Origin: Arthrobotrys musiformis
Taxonomy: Eukaryota > Ascomycota > Orbiliomycetes > Orbiliales > Orbiliaceae
DNA: 64,000 nt
Direction: 5' to 3'
NCBI GenBank assembly: GCA_036971715.1
Contig: JAVHJL010000001.1
Coordinates: 3,906,001 to 3,970,000 of the forward strand
Shown: positions 33,501 through 46,985 of the stretch, piece after piece
Layout of the letters: every line of letters starts with the position of its first letter
Numbering within the stretch: the stretch's first letter is position 1
Translations under genes and position numbers: made by a program
The notes under the pieces: model-generated
What the model was told of the DNA's origin: nothing
Database searches by the model: none
What the model saw: the letters and a program-made list of their open reading frames with translations, nothing else

Positions 33501-36500
33501 GCAAAACACCAAGTTTATCTCAAAATCACAGAAATCAGCATTTAATATGCCATTTACGGCCTGCGTCTGCCGTGTCTGCAGTTCCATGCAGCTTTTAATC
33601 TTTTTTTTCTTTCTTTCCAAAGCAGAAAAGAAAAGAAAAAAAAACGCCACCGCATGAAATGCGCATTACAGTTCAACACGAGGCCTGCTGATCGAAAAGC
33701 GTGTTTTCCACGTGCGCCCAGCCGCCCAGGTGAGGAAACCTTCCTTCCTGCAGGTTTCCCTTTTTCCTCGGTGGGGACCAATGACCGGGGCCAGCAGAAT
33801 TGGATGCTGGCCAAGGCTTATGAAACGCGGATCGAAGAGCTGTGCTACTTGTTGTGCGCACCAACTTCTCCAGACATCGGCTGGACGCAGCTGATTAGCC
33901 GTGATGCAGGTAACCTGCGAGAGCTGCAGCTTCACTTCCTGTCTCGGGGAATACACAACCATATCAAGTTATCAGCAGAATCCCCCATGACTCTTGCCTA
34001 CATCTTCCCCCAAATGCAAAGCTTACCCAATGAGAATCATTTATCACAGGATTGGAAGATTATTGTTATTTGGATCGACAAACCATCCTCAACCAATCCC
34101 TCGGAATGTTTGCCCGTCATGCATCTGCAAACGGCGCTATCTCGGGATATTCAAGCTGGCCATGTGGCCGGCTGCAGCGCGTCGACCATCCCGCCCTGAG
34201 AAAGGATGGTAGAATCTCGTTCGAACATTCGACAGGATGGGATGGCTGCGGTTCCTCGCGGCATTGCATTTCTAGTCATTTCGATACCGCATGCTTTGTT
34301 TGCCCTTTCATGCGGTCGCAAGTTGACCAGTGCATTCCTGTCTCGTTTAAAGGCGGACAAACGCCTTTATCAAAAGCTTACTCTCCAATCCCGATATTCG
34401 ATTGGTGAATTCGAAGCAAAGAAAAAAAGCGTCGCAAAGTCGGTTTTCCCGTTCGGGTTCGGGGGGGCACAGCGCTTGATTGCTTCAATTCCATACGAAC
34501 CAATGATGGATATCCAACTGAAGCTGCCGGCGTCTGCGAGATCAAAAAGCTTACGTTTTATACTCCGTGTGACTTATCTAAATTTCCAACATCAAGGGTA
34601 AGACTGCCGTTTCGATTGGCATGTGCAAACACAGGAAGATGTCCTAAACCTTTAAACCCCTCTGTCTTTAATATATGATTCTCCACTGTTCCAATTCGTC
34701 ACTCACCCTTTTTCAACATATGGAGATATATAGATTTTTTGTTATTCAGCTTCATCCGGCTGCTGCCCGCTTATCCCTCGGCACATACCGAATAAATTAC
34801 TCGTCCCGAACATCTGGTCTCCCAACACGGCATTAACCAGCAAATGCAACAAGCGTTTCAAATTAACAGCCCTCGTTTCCAAAGCTGCAGTTATGAGATC
34901 ATGTTTATTTACCGGTGCTTCGACATGGATTACGAATCTTTTGGTTTTTTTCTTTAAAAAAAGGCCGCTAGAATGCATATATTCCGGCGTATATACCATA
35001 TTCGACATTTAAAGATAGGGGCATAACCTAGTTAACTTATGTTAAGGGGAGTTCTTTGACAGTTTTTTGACAGAATCGCACGGTTTGGGGGCGGAGGTCC
35101 ATGCCCCGAGCTCGAGTTAACACGTTACAGCGACCAAAGAAAGAAGCTGTGTTAACAGGTTTTGTGTAACAAGCCCCGGAAGCAGTTGCACATGTCTAAT
35201 AATCTTAAAAAATGGCTGGTTGTGATTTCTGAATTTTTCTTTGTTACAGGGACTCCCCGTATGTATCCGAGAATAAACCAAAACCACGACTAATTCTGGA
35301 AACTCGGTCATGACATGAAAGAGCCCGAGCGAGTTTCAAAAAATTTCCTGGAGACGTTTGGACAATCAACATGTTTTGGAGGATAAAGCCGCGGTGTCAA
35401 TTACGGACCGTCTAAGAATAGTTCACGACAGCGCATTTGACGTAGGCACTTACCGAGTCATTGGTCGAAATTCTAGATTCACTTCTAGCCAAAACGCTAA
35501 CCATCATCAATCTATAGATGATATCACAAACGCAAAAAGACACCAAGAAAATACCCAAAATACCCGCACGGACGGTCTAAAAATCTAGGTCTCAAATGTT
35601 TCACCTGCCAATCGAATCTCCTAGGATCCTGTACCACCCGTATTAACCATCAACGTTCGGACCTGCATGCATTAGTACCTAGGTACAAATGCACATTCCC
35701 AAAGTCTACCCACTAACTCCACTAAAACATTCTTCGTAGATCCGTTTCTGTTTCTGCATATTCCCCGCGGGAGAGCTAAGAGACTTGACCCCCCTGGACT
35801 ATTTGTTTGAGATATATTAAAAAACTCTGTTTTTTCGTGTACTCGTGACCGGCCCTGCGTATCTACGACATTCTAGACGGGTATATCTACGCGGAGCGGT
35901 CGTTGGATGTTTAGATCCCCTTGCGTGTTCTGTACGTAAGCTTAAACAAATGCTATTCGTAGTGCTCGAATTCCAAGGTTGATTTGAGAATTCGTATTCT
36001 TAAATTGTGTATATGTATACCCTGTCTCCTCCGCAGCCATCCTCTGATGTATACCCATGATAAACGTCTAGTTCACGAGGGACGTAACCCTGTCGACTAT
36101 TTCGTATTCAACTTCCGTAAAGATCATAGAGGATTAATCGGTACCGAAGGCATGGTACCGCTAGCTAGGGATACTTTGTTGATCTTGGGAGTATTTAATT
36201 AATTCCGTTTATACGCCAATTTCATATGTCATCGTGAACTCCCCGTACTATCGAACCAGTCGTGGACAGCGGTGTCGAAGGAGCTCGCGGTCCTTCGCCC
36301 CTGGCATGCACCACCTACATCGGCATAGGATTTTCATCGGTGGTCGTAGTTAGTATGTTGTCGTAGCCCGATTTAGTAAAAATCATGGTGCAGCGATTTT
36401 GCATATCCAATGGCGGAGGGGTTTGGCGTCTGGGCTGTGCCGCGATCGCACTGGAAGTTTATGGTTTACCCCGCTTGAATTGTTGGCATGATGGTATTGG

Positions 36501-37632
36501 TATTTCTGTAATTGCCCGGATATTTGCTATGCTATTGATAGCTATCGGTTTGGTCTATCTAGACGAGTATATCTTGAGCGATCGCGCGAGTGCTGGGGTA
36601 TGGGTATATACTCCAATTTCGCAACCGAGGTTCGCGCAGCTACATCGAATTAATTTAATGCTTAAAAATCAACATGGACAACAGTGATTACTCCATAACG
36701 GTAGTTATCTAGATGAAGCGGAATAACAGCGCAGACATACGTGATTGGCCATGGATACATACGTAACCAACCCCGCGGAGGCCGAACATGAAACTCTTAG
36801 AATCATCAATCGTTTGCTCTACCCGTCCACAGATAGCGAGTTCAGACCAACCCGCAAGGCCGTCAACCTAACGATAACCAATAAACCGTAGCCTTGCCTA
36901 TCATCACCTACATGCATAAGCACGGACAGACGGATCCACGTGTCAACTAGTTTGCTCCCCGTTTCAAAAGGGGTCGTATAAACCATCAATCCTGTGCAGG
37001 AAAGCGCATATCCTGCTACAGCTTCCTTTCCTTTCAGAGGTATTGCTATTTAAGTCATAATTGTCTTCTGCGCAGCACTGGAGCTGTAGCTCTTGTTTGA
37101 AATGTATCTTCACATGGGATTTTATGGAGGCCACATGATGGTGCTCGAGTCATGACCAATTGGATATGGATCATCAGATTTACTGCGGGGGTACGAGGGG
37201 ATTCGGGCGATATGGTGTAGACGATAGAGAACGAAAATCGAGGGGTTAAAACGTAATTGATACTAGACTGTGTATACGGAATGGGATGATGCCACGTAGA
37301 TGATTTTGATAGAAAATAGATATTTTAAAATTTATGATTTTGCTATGTATATGACCCATTAAGAACATTTTAACAACCCTACTATGCTATATACCCATCG
37401 AATCTAAATATGCTGTAAAGAAAAAAATATATATAAGAAGAGAAAAAATGAGACCACCGACACCCATTCGCCGACACAATCAGCGAGCCATTAAAAATCC
37501 CCTAGAGTAAATGAAATAAAGATCTAGAATGTAAACCGTGTCATCGGTCGTTCAAACCCAAGCGAAGAACCCGTTGCAGTACCCGAAATAGATAAAAAGA
37601 AATTTGAAAGAAGAGAGAGAAGGGGGGGTGGC

Positions 37633-39775
37633 TTAAGATCGGTTTGCTCTTGACCCCAGTCGATCAAGGGATTCAGAAGACGAAGCATGTTGAACACTCC
37701 TCGTCTCGACATTCAACCCCTCATTCTTAGGCCCCACGCTCTCCAAAGTCCCGAACGAAGCTTGTCTCTCATTAGGTTTTGTCATGACAACCTCGACGGT
37801 CTCATCCTCACTAACAGGAATACTGACGAATGGGATATAAGTCAGTGCTCTTCTCCATCTAGGTAGCTTCCTGTATTGATGAATGAAAGCTGTCTCCTTT
37901 GGATCTTCCTTGGGTAGATGGGTGTGTAAATCGACTTCGGACGGCTTGACGAATTTGAATTGACGGTTGTAGATCATGTATCCCAAGAAAATGGCGATCC
38001 AAGCTGGGATCGGTGTGGCGACATTGAAGAAAGTATACGCAGACCCGGTCTTGTGAAGCGGAGAGATTGCAACGTAGATTTGTCCACCGAGCTGTTGTAT
38101 TTTATAATTAGCCAACACACAATATGCAACAAAAATGAATTGCATGGGAAGAACTTACCAAGAACCAGAGGATAAGGCCGCCGATAGAATCCTTGATCAA
38201 AGGCCATCTCATGCTGTACAAGAAAGGAGTGGTCTCATCGGGATTTCCTTGCTTGGCAATGGCGAGACGGTACATGAAGTGCACGGTAAGGATGGAAATC
38301 CAAACGATCAAGAAGACCATACCGGTATTGGAAGCAAGCCAGTCGAAAGCAGCGCTGGAGAAAGCAGCAATCATGACGACAACGATACCGATGCTGTACG
38401 CAAGGGTAATGGCACGGGCTGGCTTTCCTTGACGGTTCTTCTGCTGGAACCACTTTGGCGCATGTCCATCTTCGGCCGAGACGCAAAGTATCTGACCGCA
38501 GACGTATATGCAGCAGTTGGCAACAGAGAGGACTGAAAGCATAATGTTGATATTGAAGATATGGGCGAATGTGGGGTAGCCGTAGACTTTGAAAGCGTGG
38601 ACGAAAGGGGAGATAAGGACGTCCTCCCTCTGGAAGGCCGGGTCATCGGAGCTGAGAAGAAGTGTAATGCAGAGGAGGGAGGAGATGTAGAAGAGACTCA
38701 TGCGGAAACGGTAGGTGTTCAAGGTTCTGGGGATAGAGAAGCGTGGCTTGTGCACGTCACCAGAGGCGATAGCACCAATTTCGACACCACCATTCGAGAA
38801 GGCAGCCAAGATCGCGGCGTTAACGAGACCTTTGATGCCCATATTGAACGGTCCAGGTGTGCGGTAGTACTGTCCGAACGAAGGGGTTTCATGCATATCA
38901 CCCCTCTTAAAGCCGCAGAGCATAAAAATGGTCCAAATGATGAAAAATGACACAGACACAATCCTGAAGCTGCCAATGAAGAACTCTACTTCCGCAAAAA
39001 TGTGTGGCGGAGACGCGTGGATGGCGAAGATAACCGCCAAAAAGACCAATGCGACTTGCCAGAACGGAACATTTGGGAGCCAATACCGAACAGTATAGGC
39101 AATTGCGTTGGATTCAGCTCCGAAGGTGAACATGTCTAGATTCGATGATTAGAGTTCGGTTTCTTATCTATAGATAGATCGATGTGTAAGGCGGACTTAC
39201 AGGCGAAAAAGTAGATGAAGCTCAGTGCGACACCATGCCCAGGGTGGATGAACCTTTTGGCATAGCGGAGAAAGCTGCCAGAAACCGGGTATCTCATAGA
39301 CAATTCACACATAGCACCTGTAGATATGGTTAATTCTGTACGCACAAGTACAATCAGGGAGCATTGAAAACTTACAAGAAACGAAGTACAGAACAATAGT
39401 CATAAGTACGTTGTTAATAATGAGCGAGCCGGGGCCGCCGATAGCCAACTGTCGACCGGACGTCACAAAGAGACCCATACCAATACCAGAAGTCAAGTTG
39501 AGCATCTGGTGATGCCGAAAGTTGAACGGCTTCGCAGGCTTAGCGGGTGCATCATCGCCACCTTGGTTCCCCATACCGAGGAACGACGGTAGGCATTTCT
39601 TCCACCGCGGCAAGCCATCGGCTGCCTCTGTGGTCCCAACTACATTCGAATGTGAAGACTGAAGGTCACTGAGTGCCTCGACTTTCGAAGATTCATCCCC
39701 ATCACGTGAAGGGAAAGTAAATGACGAAATGTCGTTGGCAGGTTGACCATTTACAACCTCTTTTTTGTTCGCCAT
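37633..39775 (-). CDS. Amino-acid permease (APC superfamily, fungal YAT type)
   Basis: Four minus-strand exons: 39775-39376, 39317-39201, 39135-38159 and 38091-37633 (650 residues). After a hydrophilic N terminus the first span contains SGIGMGLFVTSGRQLAIGGPG, the signature of fungal amino-acid permeases, and exon 2 contributes MRYPVSGSF, a conserved loop after the second span. Twelve hydrophobic segments can be counted, ending with TPIPAWIAIFLGYMIYN, followed by a cytoplasmic tail rich in Ser with a PSEVDLHTHLPKED segment. The protein should couple amino-acid uptake at the plasma membrane to protons; the substrate cannot be told from sequence. Each intron is 58-67 nt with GTAAGT donors. A TATATATA sequence at 39852-39861 lies about 80 bases before the ATG. 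Confidence 0.9.
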
Positions 39776-39851
39776 GTTGGAGGGCGGAGATGATATATTG
39801 TGTAATGTTCGAGAATAGGTTTGAGATTATAAAAAGGGACCCACTTGACTC

Positions 39852-39861
39852 TATATATATA
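39852..39861 (-). promoter_or_regulatory. TATA box of the permease gene
   Basis: TATATATATA-type sequence 77-86 bases upstream of the permease start codon on the minus strand. Position and composition fit a core promoter element. Confidence 0.5.
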
Positions 39862-42800
39862 CCGAGGGGGGAGGGGCGAGCGGCTTATGACAAAAGAGCG
39901 ACTGTAGATCCGAGGGAATGAGCGACTAGAGGTAAGGAACCTGCTGATGAGGATGCCATGTCGAGACCGGCGGGATATTGACAAGATATATACGCGGAAA
40001 CTCTAAAATAAGCTTCCTTGTGAGTTATGCGCCTTCTCGACACTGGGTCTCAGTGCTCCTCTCAGTTCCGAACCGGCCGGCAGGGCATGCTTGTCTGTAA
40101 TGCGCCCTCCTGCACTAACTCTACTACGTTCAATCGCAATCGTGAGACTAGGGAAAGAGCTGGGAGATGCAACCCAATGCGGTGTATTCATTTCGTAGTG
40201 ATAAGATGTTATTAGCTCTACTAAGTATATCCGCGCGAATAGCGGACCAATTGAAACCCTGATGCCTATGTCCTGACATATGATTTTACTTGGAGAGGAA
40301 TAGAGCTATATGCAGGACTATCATAACGAGGAGTTCTAGAAGACCACAGTTGAAACAAAAATCATCTCACCCTTACGCTATACCGTTATTTTCTAGTTAA
40401 TTCTCCGATTGGAACCGTAGCCATATGTCAAATAGAACAATAACGATTCGCCTAATGAGCCTGGAGAAGAACGTCGTCGCTGTTTCTGCAGGTCCGTTGG
40501 ATGCCTTGTGGGGGGTTCCATGTGGCATCTGTAACCAGGTTTTAGTTTTTGACATGCATAGGGCTCTTTGGCTAAACCTGGTAAGCTGGCACACGACATC
40601 GACTTTGGATGGTGGTGCGCCTTCATAGTTTGTTCGCTCAAGCTTCCTGGCGACGGAGAGTAGTTTCAATTTGCGAGACAGAAGTGGGAAAAGAATCGAA
40701 AGTTACCGCTTGGTTTGATTCAGGTGCACATACCTGCGGTGCCTGTTTTACCCGACGCACTCCCTCAAACAGGTGACTGTCGTGAAAGTTGGTGAGGCAG
40801 AACGAGACATTTTGAGAGTTTGAGGCAGGTGAACAACACAAGGCTTACCGCTTGTGGTTGTGCATGACCAGCCCCAAAATCCAACACCAGAGTTCCGCCT
40901 TTTCGCCCCCTCGACTAGTTGACTACCACGCGACACTTGGCTTCATTCGGATCCGCATAACTGGTGATTTCTTGAAAGGTGAGGAATGCGAGTACCAGCC
41001 ATTCTTGACGCCTCTCCCAGCGGTAGCGAGGGCTGGGCATGACGAGGGTAGAGCTTAAGAAATTGGCAATGCAGAGCTTCCTCATGCTGCAAAGCGCATT
41101 GTCCATGACATGTAACGTCGTCGATGTTCATTAACTTTCGACATTCAGACTATTCAACTATTCGCATATTGTCACTATATTTGGAGTCCCAGCGAGACCG
41201 GAGCCTTCCGAGCCTCTAGACGTCTATGCGTATTTAAGAAGGTAAGGATGTCAAGATGCTTATATTGCTTCTCTATCTACTGTCGACTTATGATTCCTGT
41301 TCCTGGGAAGACGAGGAAACGGAATCCGCCTACGTAGCTGCTATGGGATTTCGAAGACTCGGCTCGAATCCTCTAGACCCTTCTCGCGATTGTCTCCCAT
41401 TCGGGCCGCGGGATGTAAATCCAGATCGGGTTCCAGTGGCGATGCCGAAATCAGATTGTGGGGACCCCGTTTCCGTGTGGCCGTCGGTTCTTATTGCTGG
41501 GGACTGCATAGCCGATAGATGGGGACATAAGTAGGTGGCAAGAATCATGATCAACTTATCCGAAGACACCTCGCAAAGCTGGGGCCGGATATGCTCTGAC
41601 ATCGAAAATGTCCCTGTGAAGGGTCCGGAAAAGTACTCGTCTGCCGAAGAAAAAAAAAGCGGCGGACGCTCCGAAAAATACTACTTTTGACGGTACAGAC
41701 TATAGGACATCCCTTCGTCTTTCGGACGGGACTCCAAAGCATGTGCGCCGGTAATCAAATAGCAATAAGTCCGAAAAAATGATATTCACGGCTAGTGTGC
41801 TTTTTCTCTAACGTCTTATCAGCTTTTGCGTCTTTTTTCTCTCTTTCTTTCTCATCCTGTAAGGCTGCATGTATTCGAGATGAGTCGTCCGGCCAAACCA
41901 TTGGAGCTTCCAACTTCATCCGATATCTAAATTGAAGGGGTACAAATTTCCCGAGATAAGAAAGTCATGCCGGCCTTTTGGAGGTGGAAAACCTGAAACG
42001 TCCTTGAAAGGATCATTTTTTCTGATATCCTCTAATGCAATCCCTGTATCAGGTCATATCATCGTAGTCAGAAAGGAAGTGGATATCAGTCTCATGCAAC
42101 ACGAAAACTGCAAGTTTCAAAAGCGGTTCGAAAGTAGGTTTTTTTTCCTTCTTTCCTTCGTAGATGATTCCCGAATGGAATCGCGCGAATTTTGCCATAT
42201 GCATTCTTCTTCTTCTTCTTTTTTGTTTATTATAGCTAAACTATTACCATTCCTTCCCAAATTTGCAAAAAAAAATTTGTATGAGTGATAAAAAAAAAAA
42301 AATCCTGCTTTTTTTTTAAAGAACTTGCATCCTTTTTTAAGAAAAGTTGCGTAAGAAACTAGCAGAGGAACTTGAACGATTACATGAGAATTATTACAGG
42401 GCAAAAACAATTATCCGAAAAGGAACGAACAGAAAAAAAAAATGCAGCAAGCAAGCAGCTACGGCCAGCAAAATGGAGTGTTGCCGACCTGAGACTTTTT
42501 CCCAAGGCCCTACGGCCGCTCCATTTCACATGCTCGTGATCGCGGGCGGGCCTGTTTTTGGTAACAGGCCGAAGGTACCCACGGCCACACACCTAACCAC
42601 TTTGACATTAACGGGCTGGGAAAGCCAACCAACCAGATTGCTCCGAATTGTCTGGCCCAGAGCGAGCGTCCGCCTTAAAAGCCTCACGCGGTATTACCCC
42701 AGATTTCGGCTACTCACGCTTTTCACCGATGCAGTTCGTTCGTTCGTTCGCGGGCTTTGCACCAGCTGCACAGGTGGACCAGCTGGGCTGGGATCGGGAA

Positions 42801-43686
42801 GTGGTCGTTCGTTTCTTAATATATCCCTCATTGGAGACCTGACTAACCTCAAATCTGCTTCGGTAAATCCGTCCTTGCTACATTGCACCGCAGCTGGATG
42901 GTATCCTGACTTCTTGATTGGGTTCGTTGATTACGACTTCAATGCTTTCCCATGTAATGCCATAATTGCTTTCTCGCACTAATTATAATTCTCTCGGCCT
43001 GTTACCTGGCCTATCTATCAGTGTGAGGGTGAGGGTGAGTGTAAGGGTTGGAAGCTTAGCTTTGAAGCTTCAAGGATAACGCTCGTGTGACACTCTAGAA
43101 TACCACACAAGAAATATGTGAAGAATGCAAGTTGGCCAGGTTTGAAAAAGTTAACATTCCTTGCATGCCTAACCACTTTCTTTTCACGATGCTATGTTCG
43201 CACGGTAAGTATGATGGATTTCATGATCAGGATGACGTTTTTTTTAGCGTCAGCGGGTGGGCAAACGGAACCTCATGACCGATCGATGAAGTAGCATTTT
43301 GTTGGAAAAAGGAGACGTCGAGATAGCAGCCGTAGCGCTAGGGAGAAGAGCATTATCTAGTCAGGCAAGTGGAAGTTGGTGATATGACGAAATGCTCGCC
43401 AAGGCAGCCGACATAATCGAGACTTTTTTCGGATAGAAGGACCCGCTTTTGCTCGTTTTGTTTTTTCTTGCTTGCTTTGAAGCCGTTCAGCTTTGATCAT
43501 TATGTCGATTGAAGGTTTTTTTATTCTTATTCCCATTCGGGACCTTTGCCATCTTGGAGAATTGTATCAATTCAAGGTAGGGGGGGTAGAGGAGAAAGGT
43601 CCACATGGGTCCTACCCCCTGGTCATGATCAATGCAGCATTGAACAAAAGCAGTATATGGCTAGATTGTAGATAGCAAAAATGAGA

Positions 43687-43709
43687 TTTTTTTTTTTTTT
43701 TTTTTTTTT
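43687..43709 (+). repeat. Poly(T), 23 bases
   Basis: Uninterrupted T run in the spacer upstream of PCK1. Confidence 0.85.
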
Positions 43710-44204
43710 CGGAACGAGGACAGGACCCCCTAGCTTAGCTGTTTCTGGGAGTCCAACAGATAGCACAGCAGCAAGCAGCAAGCCAGCACTGGACCGTGCT
43801 GTGCATTGTCTGTGCCTGCTGGGCTAGTCAGATCAGAGGGAATGAGTGAGCGAATGGATGAATAGTTTGAGGGTAATACCAAACTGTGGCTTTTGTTTTT
43901 TTTTTCTGGTTGACTTGGAGTAGACGATACCTCTGCACTGTTCCACTGTCACTTGTTTTCCCCACTCGTATTCATCAACCATCGATCTCCTTAATTTCAG
44001 TCAAACGCTTCCATCAATCGAAAGAGAGAGAAAGAGGGAGAGAACAGACGAACGGGGAGAATCAAAGATAATCAAAAAGAATCAAAAGTGACATCCGAAT
44101 TTGCCTCCCTGCGGCAATCGTGTCTGATCCTTGAGACCGAAGGTCTAGCCTTCCACGGCCATCGCTCGTTCGTCCATCTTCCATCCAGCCAGTCCAGGCA
44201 AAGG

Positions 44205-44235
<31 letters not shown>
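44205..44235 (+). repeat. Poly(A), 31 bases
   Basis: Uninterrupted A run about 1 kb upstream of the PCK1 start; it generates Lys-rich and Phe-rich false reading frames on the two strands. Confidence 0.85.
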
Positions 44236-44238
<3 letters not shown>

Positions 44239-44967
44239 AGAAAAACCTGCAGCTGTCGAAGCAGATTCCGAGTCTCTCCGACAGTGACAGTGGCCTCAAG
44301 GTACGTACCTTTCTCCCAGCGAAACCCTCCTTCCGTATCTTCCCGTACTGCGGGGACACCTGGAGCCATAAGCTAACGGTGAGGGCAAAAAAACAAAACA
44401 AAAAAAGAATGAATCGGGTACAGTCTCCCCTTGATGATTCTAAATCTGCGCCCTGCCCTGGGACGCGGACCCGTTGCTGTCATTGGCCCAGGCTGGCCTG
44501 TGTCCAGAGCCAGAGCCTTTCGGGTGGTTGCTCGCCCTCTGTCCGATGGCCAGGTTCGGTCGAAGCAGCCATGCAGGCACTCGTGCTTGTCGCATTTTCG
44601 CCCACACAACGCCAAAAGTGGCAGTTTTCGCTAACCTGGATGTTTGGATGTCGCATGGCTTAGAATCTGCTGTCGATTTTTCGGAACAATCCAAGTCATG
44701 GCGAGAATATTAACGTTCTCAGGGGCCATCTTTCGGGTCCAACCGCCGCCGGACGAGGCATATCTGCGATGGTCGATGCGAATGCAAATGTTATAAAGTT
44801 CGGCTTGTCTCCCCTTCGCTGTTGATGCTTCTGTCTTTGACTTCAATTCAAGCGATCAACAGTTCCCGATTGCATCTTTCTTCCTGCTTATTTCTAATCC
44901 TACAAACTTCCACTTGAAGCTTTGGATATTCGTTCTCCTCGAACAAAGAAAATAATAACTGGTTCTT

Positions 44968-44977
44968 TCTATATAAT
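44968..44977 (+). promoter_or_regulatory. TATA-like element of PCK1
   Basis: TCTATATAAT about 205 bases before the ATG at 45182, followed by a C/T-rich leader. No carbon-source response element could be assigned with confidence. Confidence 0.4.
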
Positions 44978-45181
44978 CACAGCCATCTCCCCCGTCAATA
45001 TCAATATCGATATCACCGACCTTCTACGACAAGATCAAGATTTCTTTATAATAATATAGGTCTTCGACCTCAACCACTGCTGTTCTATCACTCGTCCTCC
45101 AAAGGCCTCACTCAGTTCACTTCCTCCGGTTATCCGTATACTTCACATCTTTCGTGCCAATCCACATTACACAAATTCAAA

Positions 45182-46985
45182 ATGGTTTCGTCTCGAGCTG
45201 TCAACAAGACAACATTACACCCAAAGGGCGTTGCGTAAGTCACACACACATTCCAATGCACTGTGCTGCCTGTACTCCTGCAAATAAATATATCCCTCAG
45301 GTCTTACGACTATCAAATAAAGAAATTCACTCATTCTAACGAACTATGGTTGCACATCTTTTAGTCCCATCACAGAGCACACTGAGATCGAGGAGGAGCT
45401 TCACGACAAGGCCAACATTGACTACGACCGAGTCCAGATCATCTCCAACCCTGCCGTCTCCACCCTCTACGAAGATGCCCTCGTCTTCGAGAGTGGCACT
45501 GCCATCACCTCCTCTGGTGCCTTGAGCGCCTACTCTGGTAAGAAGACCGGCCGCTCGCCCGGTGACAAGAGAATCGTCAAGGAGCCATCGTCCGAAAATG
45601 ATATCTGGTGGGGCCCAGTCAACAAGCCCATGGACGACCACACCTGGGTTATCAACCGTGAGCGTGCCATCGACTACCTCAACACCCGTGACCGCATCTA
45701 CGTCGTTGACGGTTATGCCGGCTGGGATACCCGCTACAGAATCAACGTCCGTGTCGTCTGCGCTCGTGCCTACCATGCCCTCTTCATGAGGAACATGCTT
45801 ATCCGCCCAAGCCGAGAGGAACTCGAGCACTTCCACCCCGACTGGGTCATCTACAACGCCGGCAGCTTCCCAGCCAACAAGTACACCACCGGTATGACTT
45901 CCTCGACATCCGTTGCCCTCAACTTCGCCGAGAAGGAAATGGTCATCCTCGGTACCGAGTACGCCGGTGAGATGAAGAAGGGTATCTTCACCGTCATGTT
46001 CTACGAAATGCCAGTCAAGCACAACGTCCTCACTCTCCACTCCTCTGCCAACCAGGGTGAGAACGGCGACGTCACCGTCTTCTTCGGACTTTCCGGTACC
46101 GGCAAGACCACTCTCTCCGCCGACCCCAAGCGTGCCTTGATCGGTGACGACGAGCACTGCTGGACCGACTCTGGTGTCTTCAACATCGAGGGAGGCTGCT
46201 ACGCAAAGTGCGTCGGTCTCAGCCGCGAAAAGGAGCCAGAAATCCACGGTGCCATCCGCTACGGATCCGTTCTCGAGAACGTCATCTTCGACGAGTACAC
46301 CCGTGAAGTCGACTACAACGACACCACTCTTACCGAGAACACCCGTGCCGCCTACCCACTCGAATATATCCCTAACGTCAAGTTCCCATGCATCACTGAC
46401 GGCCACCCAACAAATCTCATCCTCCTCACCTGCGATGCCTCCGGTGTCCTCCCACCAGTCTCCAAGCTCGACTCCCGCACCGTCTCCTACCACTTCATCT
46501 CCGGCTACACCTCCAAGATGAGCGGTACCGAGGAAGGTGTCACAGAACCACAGGCCACCTTCTCCGCCTGCTTCGGTCAACCCTTCCTTGCCCTCCACCC
46601 AATGCGATACGCTGAGATGCTTGCTAACAAGATCTCTGAGCACAACGCCGACGCCTGGCTCGTCAACACCGGTTGGGTCGGTGCCTCTGCCGCCGCCGGT
46701 GGCAAGCGATGCCCACTCCGCTACACCCGTGCGATCTTGAACGCCATCCACGACGGCAGCCTCAAGAACGCTGAATTCGAGAACTTCCCAGTCTTCAACT
46801 TGGCCATTCCAAAGACCTGCAACGGTGTTCCAGATGAGATCTTGGACCCCCGCAAGGCCTGGATGGGAGACGCTGAGAGCTACGCGGCCTCGGCTCAGAC
46901 ATTGGCTTCCAAGTTCATCGAGAACTTCAAGAAGTACCAGGATGGTGTTACCAAGGAGGTTTTGAGCGCTGGACCTCAGTTGTAA
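45182..46985 (+). CDS. PCK1: Phosphoenolpyruvate carboxykinase (ATP)
   Basis: Two exons, 45182-45234 and 45365-46985, encode 557 residues. The first exon gives MVSSRAVNKTTLHPKGVA; a 130-nt GTAAGT...TTTAG intron splits the Ala codon. The catalytic core is complete: SGKKTGRSPGDKR, NAGSFPANKYT, the P-loop GLSGTGKTTLSAD (about residues 258-270), LIGDDEHCW metal-binding motif, and GKRCPLRYTRAI near the adenine site. The enzyme converts oxaloacetate and ATP to phosphoenolpyruvate, the committed step of gluconeogenesis, in the cytosol. Codon choice is strongly biased toward C-ending codons, as in highly expressed fungal genes, which also keeps the antisense frame open over the entire gene. Transcription is expected to rise on non-sugar carbon sources. 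In yeast, Pck1 is a target of the Ubc8/GID pathway; a UBC8 orthologue lies 22 kb away, which is coincidental as far as I can see. Confidence 0.97.

Larger units (their letters stand above)
29714..37632. other. Gene-poor region of about 7.9 kb
   Basis: No supportable gene was found on either strand. The first ~2 kb (to about 31.7 kb) is likely promoter or leader of the kinase gene and has tetranucleotide microsatellites. From 32 to 37.5 kb there are only short random frames; the longest (33654-34199, 34206-34601, 36385-36687) have no domain, no consistent splice signals and no repeat-family resemblance. I see no terminal repeats or reverse-transcriptase/transposase motifs, although a strongly mutated element could escape notice. 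Confidence 0.5.
39776..45181. other. Spacer of 5.4 kb between permease and PCK1 (head to head)
   Basis: No supported gene. It contains long homopolymers (T at 43687-43709, A at 44205-44235), a short GTGAGG-type G-rich array at 43021-43050, and GTTCGTTCGTTCG near 42737. The 211-codon frame at 42347-42982 has no recognisable domain. The last ~250 bases are the PCK1 promoter and pyrimidine-rich leader. Confidence 0.5.

Noticed and set aside
33654..34199. 181-codon plus-strand frame in the gene-poor region
   Set aside because: No domain, irregular composition, and no promoter or splice context.
36385..36687. 100-codon frame with a hydrophobic segment
   Set aside because: One hydrophobic stretch is weak evidence, and no neighbouring exon extends it.
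42347..42982. 211-codon plus-strand frame upstream of PCK1
   Set aside because: Passes through an A-rich tract and GTTCGTTCG repeat; the translation resembles no family.
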